Positions 16,327 to 24,018 of a stretch of 36,272 nt of DNA are shown here, piece by piece. Source of the stretch: Lederbergia galactosidilytica (GTDB lineage Bacteria; Bacillota; Bacilli; Bacillales; Bacillaceae_C); the NCBI RefSeq assembly GCF_017873565.1, contig NZ_JAGGKH010000031.1, forward strand, positions 1 to 36,272, written 5' to 3'. The notes under the pieces were generated by a model. The model was not told the origin of the DNA and did not search any database. It worked only from the letters and a program-made list of their open reading frames with translations. Positions within the stretch are counted from its first letter, which is position 1. Each line of letters opens with the position of its first letter. The position numbers and the translations under genes are program-made.

Positions 16327-17209
16327 CGTCAATCCCTCCCTTATCACCGTTTGTTAAGTAAATACAAAGATCATTCGCTGAAACAGGTATGATCTCAACG
16401 CCGTCTTCTTTTAATTCACGAGATTTATCTTCCATCCATTGATTCTGGATGACCACATACATTAATCCAGGACCAATTTCTTTTTCATGAATAACTTTCT
16501 GGCCTTTGCTCCACCGTGAAACAGCTGACTTTTTCCCTTGCAGACCTACTGCCCATTCTTTCATATCAGAAATTGGCATATGATGTAACACTTTCCCTTC
16601 ATGAATCAGCAATACATCCTCTAATATATCTTCAATTTCGTTTAGATGATGGCTCGAAAGGATAATGGTTCGGGGATAAGCTACATAGTCTTTTAATAAT
16701 GCTCGATAGAAGTCCTTCCGTACCGCAGCATCCATACCTGTTGTCGGTTCATCGTAAATCGTTAGGGCACAGCGGGAAGAAAGCCCAAAAATCAGATTGA
16801 AAGTGCTTCTCATACCTTTTGAAAGCTGATCATAATATCCTTTGTTTGATAACGAGAAATACGACATCAATCTCTTAGCCAATTCCAAATTAAAGTTGTC
16901 ATAAAACCTTTCAGCTTCCACTAAAATATCTCCCAAACTTAATGACGGTGGAAAAGTCAGATGGTCATCAATCATAATGCTATTGGCAGAAACAAATAAG
17001 CTGTTAAATGGCCGTTTAGTAAAAACTTTGACCTCGCCACTTGTTTCTTGAATAAAACCCGCCAAAATTTTTAACAAGGTGGTTTTACCTACTCCATTCC
17101 TGCCTATAAGCCCGGTTATTTTCTCTCCTGTTATCGTAAAAGCAATATCTTTTAAAACTTGCTTTCTCCCATAATTTTTTACTAGCTTTTCACATTCCAC
17201 CACTATCAT
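16298..17209 (-). CDS. ABC transporter ATP-binding protein, YtrB-like
   Basis: 303 residues. Walker A GRNGVGKTT (about 37-45), signature LSKGMRSTFN, Walker B CALTIYDEPTTGMD and H-loop SSHHLNEIED are present. The signature has SKGM instead of SGGQ, which is usual in YtrB-like ATPases. A C-terminal extension of about 90 residues follows the ATPase core. The start overlaps the GntR stop (TAATG). It is the second gene of an operon led by the GntR regulator, matching the ytrA-ytrB order of B. subtilis. Confidence 0.9.
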   Translation of the reverse strand: MIVVECEKLVKNYGRKQVLKDIAFTITGEKITGLIGRNGVGKTTLLKILAGFIQETSGEVKVFTKRPFNSLFVSANSIMIDDHLTFPPSLSLGDILVEAERFYDNFNLELAKRLMSYFSLSNKGYYDQLSKGMRSTFNLIFGLSSRCALTIYDEPTTGMDAAVRKDFYRALLKDYVAYPRTIILSSHHLNEIEDILEDVLLIHEGKVLHHMPISDMKEWAVGLQGKKSAVSRWSKGQKVIHEKEIGPGLMYVVIQNQWMEDKSRELKEDGVEIIPVSANDLCIYLTNGDKGGIDGVFNRNEFL

Positions 17210-17589
17210 TACTCCTCCCCCTTTCCATTAATAGCATCTTGAATCATTTCTAATAAATCTATTTCAGACACCTCTAACCGCTTAGCCTCTGAGACCAGTT
17301 CCTGAACAAGCCTAGTTAATGTCTCATTCTTTCGTTTGTTCAAAATGGCTTTCCTCGCATCTTTTGCTACAAACATACCGAGCCCACGTTTCTTATATAA
17401 AACTTGTTCGTTCACTAGCATATTCAACCCCTTCGCAGCTGTCGCAGGATTAATCGTAAACATCTCTGCTAATTGATACTGCGAAAACACCTTTTCATCA
17501 CGCTTAAATGTTTCCGCAATAATTTCATTTTCAATCCATTCTGCAATCTGCACATAAATAGGTTTAGCTCCATCATGATATAAAAGCAT
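17209..17589 (-). CDS. GntR family regulator, YtrA subfamily
   Basis: 126 residues, the short form typical of the YtrA subfamily: a winged helix-turn-helix and a short C-terminal tail with no large ligand domain. The N-terminus KPIYVQIAEWIENEI and the QYQLAEMFTINPATAAKGL recognition region are characteristic. The GVPWMLLY extension of the open frame is probably not translated, because AAGGGGG lies eight bases before ATG 17589. YtrA-type regulators repress their own ABC operon and respond to cell-wall-active compounds. A 13-bp palindrome in its own promoter region (17612-17624) is the probable operator. Confidence 0.92.
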   Translation of the reverse strand: MLLYHDGAKPIYVQIAEWIENEIIAETFKRDEKVFSQYQLAEMFTINPATAAKGLNMLVNEQVLYKKRGLGMFVAKDARKAILNKRKNETLTRLVQELVSEAKRLEVSEIDLLEMIQDAINGKGEE

Positions 17590-17611
17590 CCAAGGAACCC
17601 CCTTTCGCAAC

Positions 17612-17662
17612 CAGTACGTTACTGTTGTAATGTAGTATATAATTTTCTTTATTCTTTGACAA
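17612..17662 (-). promoter_or_regulatory. Promoter and YtrA-type operator of the GntR/ABC operon
   Basis: On the minus strand TTGTCA (17662-17657) is followed by a 17-base spacer and TATACT (17639-17634), a near-consensus sigma-A promoter. Ten bases further on lies CAGTACGTTACTG (17612-17624 plus strand), a palindrome with 5-bp arms around CGT. It covers the expected transcription start, as expected for an autorepressor site. Confidence 0.75.
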
Positions 17663-17734
17663 GGAAGATATTGTATTTACTAAAAATATCTAGCTAGTTA
17701 TGGTACGATATATAAGGAAGCATTTGGCGTATTT

Positions 17735-17895
17735 TGAACGATGTACAAACTTAGGATAAGGAACACGGACGGCTTTTGACCACTCTATTCTTAGCGAAAT
17801 TCTGTTCTGACTAAAGCCCTTTTAGCCGAGTTGAAGAAAATATTAAATATTGACTTATCTAAGGAAGGTATCGCAAGTTTGCCAATTGCTGAAGA
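17735..17895. repeat. Diverged copy of the 29.3-kb repeat family
   Basis: This gene-free stretch aligns in two blocks with 29313-29552. GTACAAACTTAGGATAAGG corresponds to GTACAAACTTGGAGAATAAGG. TTGACTTATCTAAGGAAG followed by CGCAAGTTTGCC corresponds to TTGACTTATCGTAGGAAG followed by CGAAAGTTTGCT. The middle is eroded. It lies between the GntR promoter and relP, and may contribute an unrecognised relP promoter. Confidence 0.6.
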
Positions 17896-17949
17896 TAACC
17901 TAATTCGAACCAAATTTTAGGCTTTCTTATCTAGAAAGGAAGATTCTTG

Positions 17950-18708
17950 ATGAAACAAGATCAAATAATAGATATTCAACTGATAAAAGAAATGAAAGTT
18001 GAGCTTACGCGATTTATGATGGCGTATCAATTTGCTTGTGATGAAATTAACACAAAAATTAATATATTATCCGATGAATTTAATTACCTACATGACTATA
18101 ATCCGATTGAACATGTAAAGTCCCGAGTCAAATCTCCCGAAAGTATCTTTAGCAAAATTAAACGTAAGGGGTATGAATTTTCGCTCCCTTCAATTAAGGA
18201 AAATATCCGCGACATAGCTGGGGTCCGGATTACTTGTTCTTTCATTTCAGATATTTATGTCTTAGCTGATATGCTTGGAAAACAGAAAGATATCACGGTT
18301 GTAGAATACAAGGATTATATTAAAAATCCCAAGCCCAACGGTTATCAAAGCTTGCATCTTATTGTACAAGTCCCGATATTCATGACAGATCGTACCGAAC
18401 ATACTTATGTTGAAATCCAAATCCGTACCATTGCAATGGACTTCTGGGCCAGCTTAGAGCATAAAATCTACTATAAGTACGATAAAGAAATTCCCGCTCA
18501 TCTGGCGAAGGAACTTCAAAGCACTGCCTTTATAGCAGCAGATTTAGATAAAAAAATGGAGAAATTGCATACAGAGGTTTCTTCCATCAAAAAGGAAAAT
18601 GAAGATGATGACATTTTATCTCGCTTAGAAGAGGACGTTATCGCCAATGTCCTCCCTAAAGTGTTAGAACAATATAAAAGAAGTCTCGGCGATGGCTCGA
18701 AGCAATAA
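17950..18708 (+). CDS. relP: Small alarmone synthetase, RelP/YwaC type
   Basis: 252 residues, with a single (p)ppGpp synthetase domain. Visible blocks are NPIEHVKSRVKSPESI, DIAGVRITCSFISDIY, KDYIKNPKPNGYQSLHL and EIQIRTIAMDFWASLEHKIYYKY, matching YwaC (SasA/RelP) better than YjbM (RelQ). No hydrolase or TGS/ACT domains are present. It should make ppGpp from ATP and GDP/GTP; ywaC of B. subtilis responds to cell-wall stress. The C-terminal tail of about 60 residues (acidic, coiled-coil-like) is longer than in YwaC (about 210 residues). A TTG precedes the ATG, but GGAAG seven bases upstream of ATG 17950 favours that start. The gene is followed 58 bases later by tRNA-Pro. Confidence 0.93.
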   Translation: MKQDQIIDIQLIKEMKVELTRFMMAYQFACDEINTKINILSDEFNYLHDYNPIEHVKSRVKSPESIFSKIKRKGYEFSLPSIKENIRDIAGVRITCSFISDIYVLADMLGKQKDITVVEYKDYIKNPKPNGYQSLHLIVQVPIFMTDRTEHTYVEIQIRTIAMDFWASLEHKIYYKYDKEIPAHLAKELQSTAFIAADLDKKMEKLHTEVSSIKKENEDDDILSRLEEDVIANVLPKVLEQYKRSLGDGSKQ

Positions 18709-18766
18709 AGGTGTGGGATTGTTTTCCAGGCAACCATCCCCTATAATAGAAATTAGAATCTATTAA

Positions 18767-18840
18767 CGGGATGTAGCTCAGCTTGGTAGAGCACTTGCAT
18801 GGGGTGCAAGGGGTCGCAGGTTCAACTCCTGTCATCCCGA
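18767..18840 (+). tRNA. tRNA-Pro (anticodon GGG)
   Basis: A 74-base cloverleaf. The acceptor stem CGGGATG pairs with CATCCCG and has discriminator A. The D-arm is GCTCAG...GAGC. The anticodon stem CTTGC/GCAAG encloses ATGGGGT, so the anticodon GGG reads CCC/CCU. The T-arm is GCAGG-TTCAACT-CCTGT. CCA is not encoded. Confidence 0.96.
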
Positions 18841-18962
18841 TCAGAAAACTGTACATTTAGATTGACATTTGTTACCATACTTCTAACAGATAAGATCCAG
18901 CGCAATACTGTCTATAGCTGATCCGAAGTGTGGAATACATGAGGTCATAGACGACTTTCATG

Positions 18963-18996
18963 AAGAACTGCATTTCTTTCAGGATGCAGTTCTTTT
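18963..18996 (+). terminator. Terminator downstream of tRNA-Pro
   Basis: AAGAACTGCAT (18963-18973) pairs perfectly with ATGCAGTTCTT (18984-18994), followed by a short T run (TTTTAG) and a later TTTT. The eleven-bp stem makes it a convincing terminator, although the T tract is short. Confidence 0.7.
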
Positions 18997-19114
18997 AGTG
19001 TGTTTTAAAGAACAAAAGCGTAAACATCCGTGTAGCAACGTAAAACTTTTATAATAAGGCAGCACACTAAGGTCGCTAGGTGCACTACAAACTTCCTGTT
19101 AGAACTTATCTACA

Positions 19115-19199
19115 AGCTGGAATTTTATAAATTCCTAGCTATGAGGGAAATGGTTATATAGTCTTTTATCCTAAAGATACAGACATTTCCCTTTTTATT
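19115..19199 (+). promoter_or_regulatory. Tandem hairpins in the lipM-lipA leader
   Basis: First hairpin: AGCTGGAATTT (19115-19125) with AAATTCCTAGCT (19129-19140), one bulge. Second: GGGAAATG (19145-19152) with CATTTCCC (19184-19191), with an inner GTCTTT/AAAGAT pairing and followed by TTTTTATT, a terminator-like end. Both lie within 160 bases upstream of lipM. They may be an attenuator, or simply end an upstream transcript. Confidence 0.5.
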
Positions 19200-19272
19200 G
19201 AAAAAACTAATTAGAAAACGATCACTTAAGCCATGGCCTTCTACTTTTAAATTCATCTAGGAGTTGAGCAAA

Positions 19273-20106
19273 ATGAAAGACACTTGGGGGCTTATCGACA
19301 CAGGATACCAAGATGCAGCGATCAATATGGCATTGGATGAATGTCTGCTCCTTTGGCATAGCAAAGATCTGATTCCACCTGTTCTCCGTTTCTACGGTTG
19401 GACAAAACCTACCCTATCCATTGGACATTTTCAAAAGGAGAGGACAATTCATTTTCCAGGCATTGCAAAGCACGGATGCCAATTTGTCCGTCGGCTTACT
19501 GGGGGGAGCGCTGTTCTTCATGATGATGAATTAACCTATAGCCTTGTTGTCTCTGAGCAAAAGCCTTACATAGAAGAGTCCATCCGAAAAGCTTATCATA
19601 CACTGGCACAAGGAATATTTGCGGGTTTTAAAGAATTAGACATTCAAGCACAGTTTTCTATGCCTGAGGAGCACTTTACCAAGGAAAGATCTGCTGTTTG
19701 CTTTGAAAGACCCTCAGATTATGAAATGCTTGTGAATGGGAAGAAGATATCCGGTCATGCTCAGACAAGAAAATTGGGCGTCCTAATGCAACATGGTTCC
19801 TTACCCTTTACAATGGATCGAGAAATGCTCTTTGATTTATTTGCATTTTCAACTGAAGAATTGCGGGCACGTAAAAGGGAATCCTTTTCAAGCAAAGCCA
19901 TCTCTATGAATGAGGCGAGCGGAAAACAAATTACATATAACGAGGCAGTAACTGCCTTCACCAAAGGATTTGAAACTGGATTAGACTTACATTTTACCCC
20001 ATTTGCACTTAGTGACTCTCAATGGGAAGAGGTACAAACTCTTGCAGAATCAAAGTATCGTTCAGATGAATGGAATTTAAAATTTCAAAAGAAGGTGCAC
20101 TCATAA
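19273..20106 (+). CDS. lipM: Octanoyltransferase LipM
   Basis: 277 residues of the lipoate-protein-ligase fold. Key stretches are [38 protein letters not shown] and [26 protein letters not shown], with Cys143 in the position of the LipM acyl-thioester cysteine, and the C-terminal [10 protein letters not shown]. LipM moves octanoate from acyl carrier protein to GcvH in Bacillus lipoate assembly. It resembles LipM more than LipL or LplJ. The ATG (19273) follows AGGAG by ten bases; the TTG at 19264 is too close to that site. It overlaps lipA by one base (TAATG), giving a two-gene lipoyl operon. Confidence 0.9.
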   Translation: MKDTWGLIDTGYQDAAINMALDECLLLWHSKDLIPPVLRFYGWTKPTLSIGHFQKERTIHFPGIAKHGCQFVRRLTGGSAVLHDDELTYSLVVSEQKPYIEESIRKAYHTLAQGIFAGFKELDIQAQFSMPEEHFTKERSAVCFERPSDYEMLVNGKKISGHAQTRKLGVLMQHGSLPFTMDREMLFDLFAFSTEELRARKRESFSSKAISMNEASGKQITYNEAVTAFTKGFETGLDLHFTPFALSDSQWEEVQTLAESKYRSDEWNLKFQKKVHS

Positions 20107-21053
20107 TGGCAATCGATAAACAAGAATACATCAGAAAACCGGAATGGTTGAAAACAAAAATTAATACGAATGAATCTTATAGAGGCTTAAAAAAATTGAT
20201 GCGTGGCCAACGGTTAAATACAGTTTGTGAAGAGGCGCGTTGTCCAAATATTCATGAATGTTGGAGTGAAAGAAAAACAGCTACATTTATGATTCTTGGA
20301 GATACATGTACGAGGGGATGTCGCTTTTGTGCAGTTAAAACCGGCTTACCAAACGAACTAGATTGGGGCGAACCTGAAAGGGTTGCAAATTCCGTAGAAA
20401 TTATGGGATTAAAACATGTCGTTGTAACTGCAGTGGCTCGTGATGACTTAAATGATGGTGGTGCAGCTGTTTTTGCAGAAACAGTACGAGCCATTCGTCG
20501 GAAGAATCCTGGATGTACAATTGAAATATTGCCATCTGACATGAAAGGTGACTATGAGAGCCTCCATACTCTTATGTCCAGTGAGCCTGAAATATTTAAT
20601 CATAATATTGAAACAGTCGAGCGCTTAACACCAAAGGTGCGCGCAAAAGCAACTTATCGTCGCTCCCTCCAACTTTTACAGCGTGTAAAGGAAATTGCAC
20701 CAAACACACCAACGAAATCTAGTATTATGGTAGGACTGGGTGAAACAAAGGAAGAAATTATTCAAGCTATGGATGATCTTCGTGCTCATAATGTCGATAT
20801 TATGACGATTGGACAATATCTACAACCTACGAAAAAACATTTGAATGTTGTACGTTATTATCACCCTGACGAATTTGCTGAGTTGAAAGAGATTGCTCTT
20901 ACCAAAGGCTTTAGTCATTGTGAATCTGGCCCACTTGTTCGCTCATCCTATCATGCAGATGAGCAAGTAAGTCAAGCTGCTGCCCAACGCCGTATCACTT
21001 ATATGAAAGGCGTCGAAGAACAAGAACAAAAAGAAGTTGATTTTAACTTTTAA
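20106..21053 (+). CDS. lipA: Lipoyl synthase
   Basis: 315 residues, the usual size. The auxiliary cluster motif is Cys41, Cys46 and Cys52 ([12 protein letters not shown]). The radical-SAM motif is Cys68, Cys72 and Cys75 (CTRGCRFC). The C-terminal RSSY at about 279-282 supplies the serine ligand of the auxiliary cluster. The enzyme inserts two sulfurs into protein-bound octanoyl groups using S-adenosylmethionine. The open frame reaches back to 20070, but ATG 20106 shares its first base with the lipM stop and has GAAGGTG upstream, so the two are translationally coupled: one gene attaches the octanoyl group, the other sulfurates it. Confidence 0.98.
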   Translation: MAIDKQEYIRKPEWLKTKINTNESYRGLKKLMRGQRLNTVCEEARCPNIHECWSERKTATFMILGDTCTRGCRFCAVKTGLPNELDWGEPERVANSVEIMGLKHVVVTAVARDDLNDGGAAVFAETVRAIRRKNPGCTIEILPSDMKGDYESLHTLMSSEPEIFNHNIETVERLTPKVRAKATYRRSLQLLQRVKEIAPNTPTKSSIMVGLGETKEEIIQAMDDLRAHNVDIMTIGQYLQPTKKHLNVVRYYHPDEFAELKEIALTKGFSHCESGPLVRSSYHADEQVSQAAAQRRITYMKGVEEQEQKEVDFNF

Positions 21054-21057
21054 AATC

Positions 21058-21095
21058 AAAGCCTTCACCCATTAAAAATGAGTGAAGGCTTTCTA
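21058..21095. terminator. Bidirectional terminator between lipA and the DUF3221 gene
   Basis: AAAGCCTTCAC (21058-21068) pairs with GTGAAGGCTTT (21082-21092), followed by TTCTATTT on the plus strand. On the minus strand a T-rich stretch follows as well. It lies between convergent genes. Confidence 0.85.
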
Positions 21096-21096
21096 T

Positions 21097-21609
21097 TTAT
21101 TCTGATAGCTGATCGATAATTTCAACATCTCTATTATCTTCCCCTAATTTAATCCCCACCTGCCAAAGTTTCTGCGCTTCCATGAATTCTACAGATGTAA
21201 TGGCAGGCCATTCACTAGAACCTTTGATTGTCTGTAATGCTTTTTGTACGACTTGTATTTCATCTAAATTTGCTGTATTTGGCTTATAAACAGGCAAAAT
21301 CGTAACCTTTTTAGCTTTCCCTTGATAAGGAAAAGTTTCCATTAAAGCACCATCTGGCTCCACCTTTACTCTTTGTCCAACTTCTACTTCACTAGGTACA
21401 CTCGAATACGTATAAAGATCATAAAAATTCTCTTGCTCTCCCGATGGTTGGGCAGCAGCCACTGTCACAGAATTTCCCCCGTGCTTTTCGATGACATAGA
21501 GCCCCTCCTTCGAAGCTGTATTCGTATATTCAACCTCGTTTTTTCCTGAACAGCCAACTAGTAATACTGTGAAGATACCTAATAACAGAATGAGCAATGC
21601 CTCTTTCAT
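21097..21609 (-). CDS. DUF3221-containing lipoprotein
   Basis: 170 residues from ATG 21609, which has GGGGG eight bases upstream; the frame open to 21663 lacks such a site. A signal sequence ends in lipobox LVGC (Cys20). Residues about 30-105 (GLYVIEKHGGNSVTVAA ... EVGQRVKVEPDG ... MESFP-like METFPYQGKAKKV) match the DUF3221 pattern. The remaining 60 residues are an uncharacterised C-terminal part. Probably an extracytoplasmic lipoprotein, function unknown. Its promoter region contains a perfect 20-bp palindrome (21670-21689). Confidence 0.85.
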   Translation of the reverse strand: MKEALLILLLGIFTVLLVGCSGKNEVEYTNTASKEGLYVIEKHGGNSVTVAAAQPSGEQENFYDLYTYSSVPSEVEVGQRVKVEPDGALMETFPYQGKAKKVTILPVYKPNTANLDEIQVVQKALQTIKGSSEWPAITSVEFMEAQKLWQVGIKLGEDNRDVEIIDQLSE

Positions 21610-21669
21610 TCCATCAGCCCCCTTTATATACAACTGACGAAATTGACAAGAAATAGTTACCATTTCTTC

Positions 21670-21689
21670 TTAATCAAACGTTTGATTAA
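21670..21689. promoter_or_regulatory. Perfect 20-bp palindrome, candidate TetR-type operator
   Basis: TTAATCAAACGTTTGATTAA is its own reverse complement. It lies 61 bases before the DUF3221 lipoprotein start. On the minus strand its right half supplies a TTGATT that could be a -35 element, with a weak TATTTC 16 bases on. Such long palindromes are typical of TetR-family operators. No TetR gene lies in this window. Confidence 0.6.
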
Positions 21690-21708
21690 ATATTCGGATG
21701 TATCAAAG

Positions 21709-21737
21709 AAACGCCTAGGGTCTACCCTTAGGCGTTT
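21709..21737 (-). terminator. Terminator overlapping the end of the DUF368 gene
   Basis: AAACGCCTAGGG (21709-21720) pairs with CCCTTAGGCGTTT (21725-21737), so the last codons and the stop of the DUF368 gene lie in the stem. A TTTCTTTG tail follows on the minus strand. Confidence 0.75.
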
Positions 21738-22561
21738 TTCAAATCCGAGGAAGGCTTTTTAATAAGACTTAGAGAAAAAGTGAGGATAAAGCCAAGTAAA
21801 AAAGTAAGGAAGCTGATCACAAGGGTTGTCCCACTTGCCATGCCAGGATAAATAACAAATACAGATCCAAAAATCATGCCAATTATGATGGCATAAGTAA
21901 TATGCGGAAAGTGAGAGAGAAAATATTGAATTCCTTTACTGCTCACAATAAAACCAATAATTACCCCAGCCCCGATCGTGATAATCAAGGGGATATTTAA
22001 AGTCGAGAGTGCATTGATCGCTGTTGAATACACACCTAATAACAGTAAAACAAAGGAACCACTAATTCCTGGCAAAAGCATCGCCATACTAGCTAACCAC
22101 CCTGAAAAAAACAAGCCAATCGCAGTAGACATATTCAATGATGTAATTGGTTCTACGTTCTCTTCGGTATGTAAAAATCCTAAGGAGGCAAGAAGAATTG
22201 CCATGATTACTAGAACAATATAATGCTTAGCTGAAAAGTTCCTTTTTACTTCTGCTTGTTTCACTAAATAAGGCAAGACACCAAGCACAAGCCCCATGAA
22301 AAAAAACTGTGTAGGCTCTTTATGCTCTGTCAGTAAATAATCAATTCCTTTACTCAAAACTATTAATGCGGTTCCCATCCCAAGAACAAGTGGAAATAAA
22401 AAGCCAATATACCTTTTCCAATCTCGGCTGAAAAAACCACTTATCGACTTAAGTAGTCGCTCGTAGATGCCGAGAATAAACGCAATTGTCCCTCCACTAA
22501 CTCCTGGTATTAAATCCGTTGCTCCGATAAGAAAGCCACGGTATAAATTTTTCCATTCCAT
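21728..22561 (-). CDS. popT: DUF368 family polyprenyl-phosphate transporter
   Basis: 277 residues with about eight membrane helices and two short re-entrant-looking signatures: the first near the N-terminus, GATDLIPGVSGGTIAFILG, the second in the middle, LLPGISGSFVLLLLG. This internal duplication of PGxSG motifs is diagnostic of DUF368. Members (PopT) were recently shown to recycle undecaprenyl phosphate across the membrane for cell-wall synthesis, alongside the DedA protein UptA. Start ATG has GAGGAGA upstream and an extended -10 promoter at 22598-22606. It is a single-gene unit ending in an overlapping terminator. Confidence 0.93.
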   Translation of the reverse strand: MEWKNLYRGFLIGATDLIPGVSGGTIAFILGIYERLLKSISGFFSRDWKRYIGFLFPLVLGMGTALIVLSKGIDYLLTEHKEPTQFFFMGLVLGVLPYLVKQAEVKRNFSAKHYIVLVIMAILLASLGFLHTEENVEPITSLNMSTAIGLFFSGWLASMAMLLPGISGSFVLLLLGVYSTAINALSTLNIPLIITIGAGVIIGFIVSSKGIQYFLSHFPHITYAIIIGMIFGSVFVIYPGMASGTTLVISFLTFLLGFILTFSLSLIKKPSSDLKNA

Positions 22562-22597
22562 AAATTTGAATCTCCTCTATTAAAATTCCTAAACTTT

Positions 22598-22606
22598 ATT
22601 ATATCA
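22598..22606 (-). promoter_or_regulatory. Extended -10 promoter of the DUF368 gene
   Basis: On the minus strand TGATATAAT contains a perfect TATAAT (22603-22598) with an upstream TG. No good -35 sits 17 bases before it. It lies about 36 bases from the ATG. Confidence 0.6.
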
Positions 22607-22747
22607 TATACGAGCTATTAGGAGGATTTCCCCTATACGGAAGTCTTCCTGCCTTACTAAAGGGTATAAGTATAGTTCCATCAGTATTTCAACTCTATAT
22701 TCGGGAATTGGCCTTCTACACAAGAGTAATAGCCCCTATCTAGCAAA

Positions 22748-22771
22748 CCTCCTGGCCCTTCAGCCAGGAGG
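22748..22771 (-). terminator. Terminator of the YhaQP-type operon
   Basis: CCTCCTGGC (22748-22756) pairs with GCCAGGAGG (22763-22771), loop CCTTCA. On the minus strand it is followed only by TTTGCT, so the T tract is short, but the stem is GC-rich and lies 12 bases after the stop codon. Confidence 0.65.
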
Positions 22772-22782
22772 TCCGGTTCCGA

Positions 22783-24018
22783 CTATGTCCACAACCATTT
22801 CCAAATTTCTTTTGGTGTAGCATTTTTTCCATACATGAGAATACCCATTTTGAAAATTTTACCAGCTGCTTTCATGGCTAACCAGATAAATATAAATAAC
22901 ACAAGAAGCGCAATGATGATTTCCAACCACGGCCATTCTTCCAGCATGGAGAGACGAATTAGGAGCACACCCGGTGTCGTAACAGGTATGAAGGTTAAGA
23001 TCTTTGCAATTAAACCACTTGGATCCATGAGAATCGGGCCCATAAACATAAATGGAAGGAATGGCAACATCATGACAATTCCTTGAAAATTACTAGTAGC
23101 CGTCATATCTTCAACTGTTGCGCCCATTCCAACGAAAATTGCTGAGAATAAAAGATAACCAGCCAAAGCAACGAGTAGTAATAATGCTAATTCTGGTACA
23201 AATAAATATTCCAGGAGTGGAAAGTCAATTTTCCATAAGGCAATTGGTACTAGAAATACGAGCCAAACAGCGACCTGGGTAATTCCTAAAATAAAATACC
23301 CAATGATTTTCCCTTGCATCAGCTCCGTCGGGGTAATCGAAGATAGAATAATTTCTGCTACCTTCTCCTTTTTTTCCTGTGAAGCAGAGGTGAAAATCAT
23401 CATTCCCGTGATGACGATCGAAAATAAGACAATACCTGCGGCAATACCAGGCACAAGGTGTTTAAATGGATCTCCTTCTGTTTCTTCAGCTGCTTCCCCT
23501 TCAGTTTGAGAAGCTTCCTTTGTATCTTCCAGTTCAGCAGACTTCAATGAAACACCTTTTCCGATTTTCTCCAATTGTTGATCAGATAGGTCCATCCGCT
23601 CCAACTGCAACTGGCGCAGTGGTGTTTCGATAACTGATGCTTCAAAGAGAAAGTCATCTCCCACATCCTCATTCACATACACAGGGATTTCTCCCTCTTC
23701 CAATCCCTTTTCTGTTAAGGCAATATAGGCTGTATGTTCATTTTCTTCCGCTAAAGCTGCCATCTCCGTTTCGGCTATATCCGTTTGTTGCAATTCCCAA
23801 TTTAATTCAGTTGACTTCACGATTTCTTCAACCTGTGTGTAGACATCCAGTTCATCTAAAATAAGTACTTGTGTCGCTTCGTCTTCAGAATTAAAAAGAG
23901 AAGGAATAAATGCAAATAGCATAAATATAATTGGTGTAATGATTAGAGAAATAATGAAAGACTTATTCTTTAAATTACGTTTAATTTCCCACTTTGCAAC
24001 CTTCCAGCTATTTCGCAT
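22783..24018 (-). CDS. ABC exporter permease, YhaP/NatB-like
   Basis: 411 residues. One helix (about 22-42) is followed by an acidic extracytoplasmic domain to about 185, then at least six helices. The motif TSASQEKKEKVAEIILSSITP followed by GKIIGYFILGITQ is the ABC-2 exporter signature in this subfamily. It resembles B. subtilis YhaP, which forms a predicted sodium or drug exporter with YhaQ. Its start overlaps the ATPase gene by 11 bases. Substrate unproven. Confidence 0.88.
   Translation of the reverse strand: MRNSWKVAKWEIKRNLKNKSFIISLIITPIIFMLFAFIPSLFNSEDEATQVLILDELDVYTQVEEIVKSTELNWELQQTDIAETEMAALAEENEHTAYIALTEKGLEEGEIPVYVNEDVGDDFLFEASVIETPLRQLQLERMDLSDQQLEKIGKGVSLKSAELEDTKEASQTEGEAAEETEGDPFKHLVPGIAAGIVLFSIVITGMMIFTSASQEKKEKVAEIILSSITPTELMQGKIIGYFILGITQVAVWLVFLVPIALWKIDFPLLEYLFVPELALLLLVALAGYLLFSAIFVGMGATVEDMTATSNFQGIVMMLPFLPFMFMGPILMDPSGLIAKILTFIPVTTPGVLLIRLSMLEEWPWLEIIIALLVLFIFIWLAMKAAGKIFKMGILMYGKNATPKEIWKWLWT

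Larger units (their letters stand above)
18841..19272. other. Region between tRNA-Pro and lipM
   Basis: 432 bases without a gene. It holds the tRNA terminator (18963-18996) and two hairpins before lipM (19115-19199). Around 19010-19080 is a doubtful remnant of the 29.3-kb repeat family: AACAAAAGCGTAAACATCC and GCAACGTAAAAC...AATAAGG. Nothing else is recognisable. Confidence 0.55.

Noticed and set aside
18767-18840. tRNA-Pro as an integration site of a mobile island
   Set aside because: No integrase gene and no repeated copy of the tRNA 3' end was found in the window.
18656-18856. Minus-strand open frame with TGVEPATPCTPCKCSTKLSYIP
   Set aside because: It is the antisense reading of tRNA-Pro, a well-known spurious protein type in databases.
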